DNA of 64,000 bases from Albifimbria verrucaria (lineage: Eukaryota; Ascomycota; Sordariomycetes; Hypocreales; Stachybotryaceae), in assembly GCA_020081605.1 (NCBI GenBank), contig JAHREC010000013.1, positions 1,984,001-2,048,000 on the forward strand. The letters are read 5' to 3'. Both the position numbers and the translations under genes were made by a program. Of the stretch, positions 58,501 to 64,000 are shown in pieces. The notes under the pieces are model-generated. The model was not told where the DNA came from. It did not search any database and saw only the letters and a list, made by a program, of their open reading frames with translations. Numbering within the stretch: the first letter of the stretch is position 1; the number at the start of each line of letters is the position of its first letter.

Positions 58501-61500
58501 AGATGGCCGCCTGTAACGCTCGCGAGAGGCCCCGATACGTCTGCCCTGCTTGCGCAACGACTCAACTTCGTACATAGTAAGCTGCCGCCACACATGGCCT
58601 GACTGGATGTTCAACTCATTAAACAGAGCCACCTGCGGGAAAATCGGGTATTTGAGTAGTTCGAGACGGAAAGGTTTCGATCCGTGGTTGAGAAACCGCT
58701 AAAACATTTCATGCCCTGATTAATGGATCTGCCGAGCGTACTCGCGTGGGCCCTGCTTCGAATACAGTAGTGCCCCGGCAATGGTCCAGTGCTTCTACTA
58801 TGGACGAAGTGAGGATATACCTTGCTTAGCTCATTAGCCAAGCGCTTGGTGAGAGAAGAGCCAATTGCTCGCCGTTGAGCGTAGCGCAACCCCAGTACAG
58901 ATGTTAGGTAGAGGCAGGCTACCAGATCGTTAGCCTACACACGGCGGGTTTCTTGTTGAACGAAGAAAAATCGATCTGTCATCAACAGCGCTGTCCGTGG
59001 CCACTAGCAAAAGGATTGATAGCTGCAATAAGCCCAAGTATAGTGCAGTAATACCACGTAGTCAGTGTGCGCTATGCGTCCCTCGTCTGGCCGCCCGTTA
59101 CTTTACCATTGACCACCACCTTCCTTGATCAGAGCTTTGCGCGCGGCTGGTGTGATGATGGGCTCTTCTCCCAGCACAATGTGGGTGAGGACGCGCGGGC
59201 GGCTATCGCAGAGCCAAAACACATTCCCCATTCTGGCAATCATGCTCAAGTGCTTGGGGCTGTAGCCTACCGGGGAAAGAGCACAAGCCGCCCGTAACGC
59301 CGATGCAAGCGCACATGCCATCCCTGTCGACAGCCAGCAGCCTGAGGATCCATGGCATGGAAACGGGAGCGGATCCCCCTGCTGGGGCTGCTGGGGCATG
59401 CGCGAGCTTAAACTTGGTCAGACAATATCCCCGTTCGTGGGGAAATGCACCACTAGTGTGCCTCTTCAACATGTGCTCTGTAGTTCTTACGCTAGGGCGG
59501 TTTTCTTCGTTCTGTTTCTGAGTTGCAATTGTGTGCGGTTCTGAGTAAGCACTCACCAGAGCAAAAGATTTCGCTGCCGGACGATGGTTTCATTGATTCC
59601 TGAGTGCGATCCTGGGTCGAGGGCGAGGATGCAGGACTGTCCCAGATCTTCCTTGGGGAAAAAAGGAAAAAAAGGTGGACTGAAGGACGGAAGAACTGTG
59701 GCTACGTTAGTAAGCCATCGGTAGGCCGGCAGGCCCCTTGTTGCTGGCTGGGCTGAAACAGGCACCCCAGATAAGCCAATCACCTTGACCTCTCAATTTT
59801 CCTGAGAAACATCAATCATATTTCCTCACATGTCAACTGAGCAGACGACGCATCAGAATCCAGACTCGAGAGAAAGTTAGTACCTGGGAGCGGATTGTGT
59901 GTTCAACCAGTTCCTGCTGGCCAGCTTTGGGGTGCACGCAGCACTCACGTGGCAGCGGGATGATCGTGACGCATGTGCAAGAAACGGTGGGTCGCCAGGT
60001 TGAGGTACTGCGTCCGATCCACCATCAGTCTTCTGTACAGCCAGCAGCAGAGGCAGCTCACCAGCCTCTGCGTCTGATATGACAACAGTGGCTCATGCTG
60101 GTCCGTCGATGCTTGGCCCTAGCCCTGTACGTGTGTTCTCCACGTAGCTCGTCTCCATACTGGCCTCTCTCTCAGATCTTTACGGCGTCTGACTTGATGC
60201 GTAGCGGAGCACGAGCAGGGACCCAAAAGCCCCTCTTGCTTATTCGGGTAGGCTAAAAGAAGGGCCGGTAATCCCTGGTTCTCCATCCCTTCGTTCCCCG
60301 GCTCAGTGCATAGCGGCACGCGGAACCCTGGCTCATCAGCATCCACAGCCACGCACCCCTACTCCATTTTGGGCTGCCGCCCTGATTGCTGCTCTCGCTG
60401 GCCTGTCTGGTGTGCAGGACGAGAGCCCACAGCTGCTCTAGTGGGCAGTAAGAGGTACGGGGTACCTAGGGGTGCCTACCGATACAGATCAACCACATCG
60501 CACCCGCTACCATTCCACAGCCCACGTCCGACATGCATTTACGGCAGATGCTTAGTTACGAAAGTATTGTGGGAAAGGAACCATGCCGGCATGCCGGCCT
60601 ACGTGGCAAAGTGAATGTGCACATGGGCATGCCTTTTGTCCTATCCGTCAATCTAGCAGGAGCGCAGAGGGTGATGCGGGCCCCAAGTGGTCGGATTTGC
60701 TTCTTCGCAGGGCTTGTCATAAAATGTCAGCTACACACGATATCGTGGCGCATGGGCAGTTCGAAAGGCTCCTTTGTGTGGCGGTAACTATTCCCTTTGA
60801 TGGCGAGGGCATCGGGGTGCCTTGGAATGCCCGCCCCAGGGCCCGTGTCAAATCGATAAGCACCGATCCCGCGGTGCTGAGACGTGCCGCGGCTGCTCGT
60901 AATCCTTACGGGTAAGAGCGAGTCTGTGCTGCTGGACGGAAGACCTATTGATCCATCCGAAGCAAAATCCCAATTACCTGACATGCAGCTGTGGTGGGAA
61001 CTGGTGTGCGACAGCAGCTCTTTTGTTCATCTCTCCGGGCTGAAATGGTGTAAAGCCTCCACCCCTCGGTCATAGAATTGACATAGCCTGCCCGTTAAGA
61101 CCCCTCCCCTGCTGCATGTCGCTCCCATGCCCTGTAAAGGTCTGACTGGACTCATACATAGTAGTCAGGTATCATGTCATGTAGGGGGCAGGAGCGGACC
61201 TCTGGAGTTTGATGACTCTTTTTTTGTTTATGGCGAGCGAAATTGACGCCACCCTTCCGTAACATTCGTGAGGTCATCTAGATGCGAATGCATTGTGAGG
61301 TCAAGAAACGTGCTTCTTGACCGCAATAGGTCAGAGCACGGTAACATGGCGTGCCAGCGATGCGCACGCGAGCGTGAAAGCAAGAAAAAAGAGGATACGG
61401 TTACATGGGCGATCTATGGGAGCATGCCTGTGGGTGCTGGCATGTATGTATAACTGCATTAAGGTGATAACACCGCATGGTTTTTCCCGGTGCAGGGAGC

Positions 61501-63376
61501 GATGATCTCTGCAGCTACGATGCTCATCCACTTCTGTCACAAGCGGCAAAGCGAAGAGTACATGCGACTGATTCTCTTCCAGTGCCTTCGAGAGCAGATG
61601 AGGTGACCTAATGCCGACTCACCTGACCCCCGTCCGAGGTGCCCTTCACATCGGAGGCCGATCCATTGCCAAAACGGCGGCATACCTGCGCAACAGGGAC
61701 TGAGGGATCGCTGCATTAGTTGGCCAAGCGCTATCGAAGACAGGTAAGGTAGAAGCAGGTACCTCGCCCAAGCTCGCCGTAGTAAGATCTAAATTCCGTG
61801 GCCCGCCATAATTCGGAGGGTCACGGTGACAGGCAGACGTGGATGTTTGGGCCCCTGCCCTTAGAGTTTATCTGGGCCCGGCTGACAGACCGTTGATCGG
61901 CCATGAATATTGCCCGAAGGTGCAGACGCTTAACGGGCGCATGTCGGGCTCATCTAAATGGTCAACCTCTGCCGTTGCTACGTTGGAAAGCACTCGTCTC
62001 TTCTTCTGTTACAGACGGGCTCAGACTAGCTGGAATCTTAGGGGTGGGAAAATAAAAATAAAAAACCATCTGAGGTTTGGCAAGGTATTGCGCCTGTATC
62101 TGGACATGTGCGTGTCTGCTCCAGTAGCACGGAGTATCTGTACGAGAATAGCGCAGCCGGCCGCTCCATGGGTCATGTTCCTTCGTGCTGCCATTGCCGC
62201 AAATAGTGACCTGAGGCGGGCTAGCTCGTCCAAAGAGACCAGGTATAGGTACCGGTGTTTATGCAAACTGCCTGGTTTCTTGAGATGGTGTGGGGATGGG
62301 CTACCCTTACCTCTGCCGGAGGTACCTAACGGGCCCCAGAGTACAGCGACTGACTGTCTTTTCCTTTACCTCGAGGAGCCGTGTCGCATCGTCTGTGGAC
62401 GTGTTTGGACTGACTGGCGTTGCCACGGCCTGGCAGAGGATGCAGAGCAGAGGGGCGCCTGGCTTTGACGAAGCCGTACTTGATGAGAAGCATGCACGCA
62501 AGATCCTAGGATCGGAGACTACCTGTTAGTACTCGCAATAAAGTTGCCTGCCATACCCAACTGGGGCTTGGTTGGCCACACTGGCTGGCTGGCTGTCCGT
62601 GAGCCCTGGTGAAGCCGCCCCAAAGGTACCTGTTACTGGTACCGCAGTGCAGAAGGCACCGACGATTCGAACAGGATGTGGCCATCGGCAGTACCGTCGC
62701 TGTACCCAGCTACCTTGACACATGGCCTGCCAGTCTTGTGGGGGCAACCTCTGAGACAAGTACTCAGTACGCGGCACGCCCGCTGACGTTCGGAGCTTCA
62801 GCCAAGACGGCCCCACAGAGCCAGCGCAAAATTCACCTGAGGAACCAGCGCGCCCCACAGCCAGATCTTGACAGACCCCTGTCGGCTCAGAGCGAGCGGG
62901 AGTCGCGGCTACCGACAGATTCTGTACCTGGCCAAGCAATTGCCTGACAGGCTCAAGGTCGCTGACAGGGTCCAGCTACCTCTGCTGCGCTTGGCCCATC
63001 CAACCGTGACGGTGACTCCAGAGGGCTCGCCTGTCCCGGGGACTGACGGTGCTGCCCTTGCCTGGGTCCCTGGCCGGCTGCGCTGTGCTTGTGCTTTGCA
63101 GCGACACGCGAGGCAAAGCAAGGCAAGGCGAGGCGAGGCGAGGCAGAGATCCGTTCCCCAGCACAGCGCAGCGCGGTACGGTGCAGCTCAAGCCCATCCA
63201 GGTACGGGTTCAGTCTCGTTCGTGACAAGGCAAGGTAGGTACCTTCAGCACTGCAGAGCCAGGCTCAGGTACCATGTACGCCGCTTGCTGTAGGGTGCGA
63301 AACCACATGGTTAGTGAACCGTCGCTATTTTTTCCCATGTACCACTTACAGGTCAGTTCAGGTAAGGTAGAGCGGG
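52566..63376. other. Long gene-free region after PEX5
   Basis: About 10.8 kb with no gene I can identify. Open frames (for example 53079-53570, 55717-56040, 56896-57627 and 61839-62468) overlap on both strands and lack domains. Short tandem repeats include AGGCG at 63123-63144, CTGG repeats near 62581-62594 and CCACCA repeats near 56610-56640. An ATCGATAAG sequence at 60852-60860 resembles the DIS3/RPF2 motif, but no gene is seen next to it. Confidence 0.45.
63123..63144 (+). repeat. AGGCG pentanucleotide tandem repeat
   Basis: About four copies of AGGCG/AGGCA in tandem, preceded by GGCAAAGCAA-type related sequence. Confidence 0.75.
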
Positions 63377-64000
63377 TTGCGTCCAGCCACACGGAGTGGG
63401 TTGAGCCAGGGCCTAATGATTAGCAGCAGCCTGTCCAGGGCAATGCAATTCTCACCCTCTCTCTCACCCTCACCCTCACCCTCACCCACTGGCGCTCGCT
63501 CTCTTTGTTTTCTTTCCCTCTTTCTGCAGGCCATCCAATTCCAGATTATATCCCCCTCTCTGGGCTTTGCTTTCTCCACGCCCATCCCAACCTCACACAC
63601 GCCTCTCTTCGCCCACCCCTCCACCCTACCCTACCCCCTTGATCCAAAGAAGCGCCAGCAGCACCTCTCTTTTCTCCACGAGTCCTGCTCCCTCGTTTTC
63701 CATCTTCCCTCTTCCCACTTCTCTTCAATAAGTATACGGCTGTTTGGACATTCACAGCGCCTCGAATGACTTTCTTGTGACCGACGCCGTCGACTGCTTC
63801 GCTGCTTGTCCTTGACGTACCCCTTCCAAGGGCTACTGACCTCGGAGGTCCTTTTCGTTCCCAATCGTCCATCCTAATCTCATTTACTCGCCCGCCAACC
63901 GATCTATCCCCACGATTTTGTCGATCCCAGTCGCTCACTTCAGACCACCCATTTTTCTGCCGTTTTACCACAAATCTTGCATCGCCATTCTATCTCTTGG
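63377..64000 (+). promoter_or_regulatory. CT-rich promoter or leader of a gene beyond the window
   Basis: From about 63440 to the end the plus strand is strongly pyrimidine-rich, like the leader before RSC7. This suggests a rightward gene starting after 64000. It contains a CACCCT tandem at 63463-63488. The open frame at 63377-63769 encodes low-complexity Ser/Pro/Phe sequence and is not called as a gene. Confidence 0.45.
63467..63487 (-). other. Perfect G-quadruplex motif on the minus strand
   Basis: Four CCC runs (63467-69, 73-75, 79-81, 85-87) each separated by TCA give, on the minus strand, GGG runs with three-base TGA loops. The regularity and the position in a CT-rich probable promoter make folding plausible. 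It is not telomeric repeat sequence. Confidence 0.65.

Noticed and set aside
61839..62468. A 209-codon plus-strand frame
   Set aside because: No domain; the sequence looks like chance opening in GC-balanced intergenic DNA.
63463..63488. CACCCT repeats as interstitial telomere sequence
   Set aside because: The unit is not TTAGGG or its complement and is only four copies within a CT-rich leader.

Overview
The window is nuclear DNA of a filamentous ascomycete, most likely a Sordariomycete of the Hypocreales type. The evidence is short spliceosomal introns (39-216 nt) with GT-AG ends, long CT-rich leaders, scattered TACCTACC microsatellites, and proteins of Pezizomycotina character. The species cannot be named from the sequence alone.

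Thirteen protein genes are supported. From left to right they are: a class III aminotransferase related to glutamate-1-semialdehyde aminomutase (-); the nucleolar GTPase NUG1/GNL3L (+), tail to tail with the exosome nuclease DIS3/RRP44 (-); the RSC subunit RSC7/NPL6 (+), convergent with the histone-fold polymerase epsilon subunit DPB4 (-); a one-pass membrane protein (-); a secreted Cys-rich GPI-type protein (-); an F-box protein (+), convergent with cystathionine gamma-lyase CYS3 (-); a Zn2Cys6 regulator (+) followed by a CipB-like oxidoreductase (+); and the ribosome assembly factor RPF2 (-), divergent from the peroxisomal receptor PEX5 (+).

Twelve of the thirteen genes read through only if one or two bases are added or removed at specific points. 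I count about 33 such points. Nearly all are single bases missing from short C or G runs, and they fall in essential genes whose protein matches on either side are excellent. Each corrected gene gives a length divisible by three. I read these as consensus errors in the underlying assembly, not as pseudogenes, and I give positions so that gene models can be repaired.

The rest is unusually gene-poor: 8.7 kb before RSC7, 10.3 kb between the membrane protein and the GPI protein, and 11.4 kb after PEX5 contain nothing I can identify. They hold microsatellites, G-quadruplex-type runs, an AT-rich low-coding block (31.5-33.95 kb) and a hairpin-bearing AT-rich repeat relic (44.08-44.69 kb). Given the indel rate, a short species-specific gene could be hidden in them.

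The genes are mainly housekeeping: pre-rRNA and RNA processing (NUG1, DIS3, RPF2), chromatin and replication (RSC7, DPB4), peroxisome import (PEX5) and sulfur metabolism (CYS3). The most interesting regulatory signals are a 12-base palindrome, CTTATCGATAAG, found intact only twice by eye, just upstream of DIS3 and of RPF2, and a perfect match to the fungal sulfur-regulator site ATGRYRYCAT upstream of CYS3.
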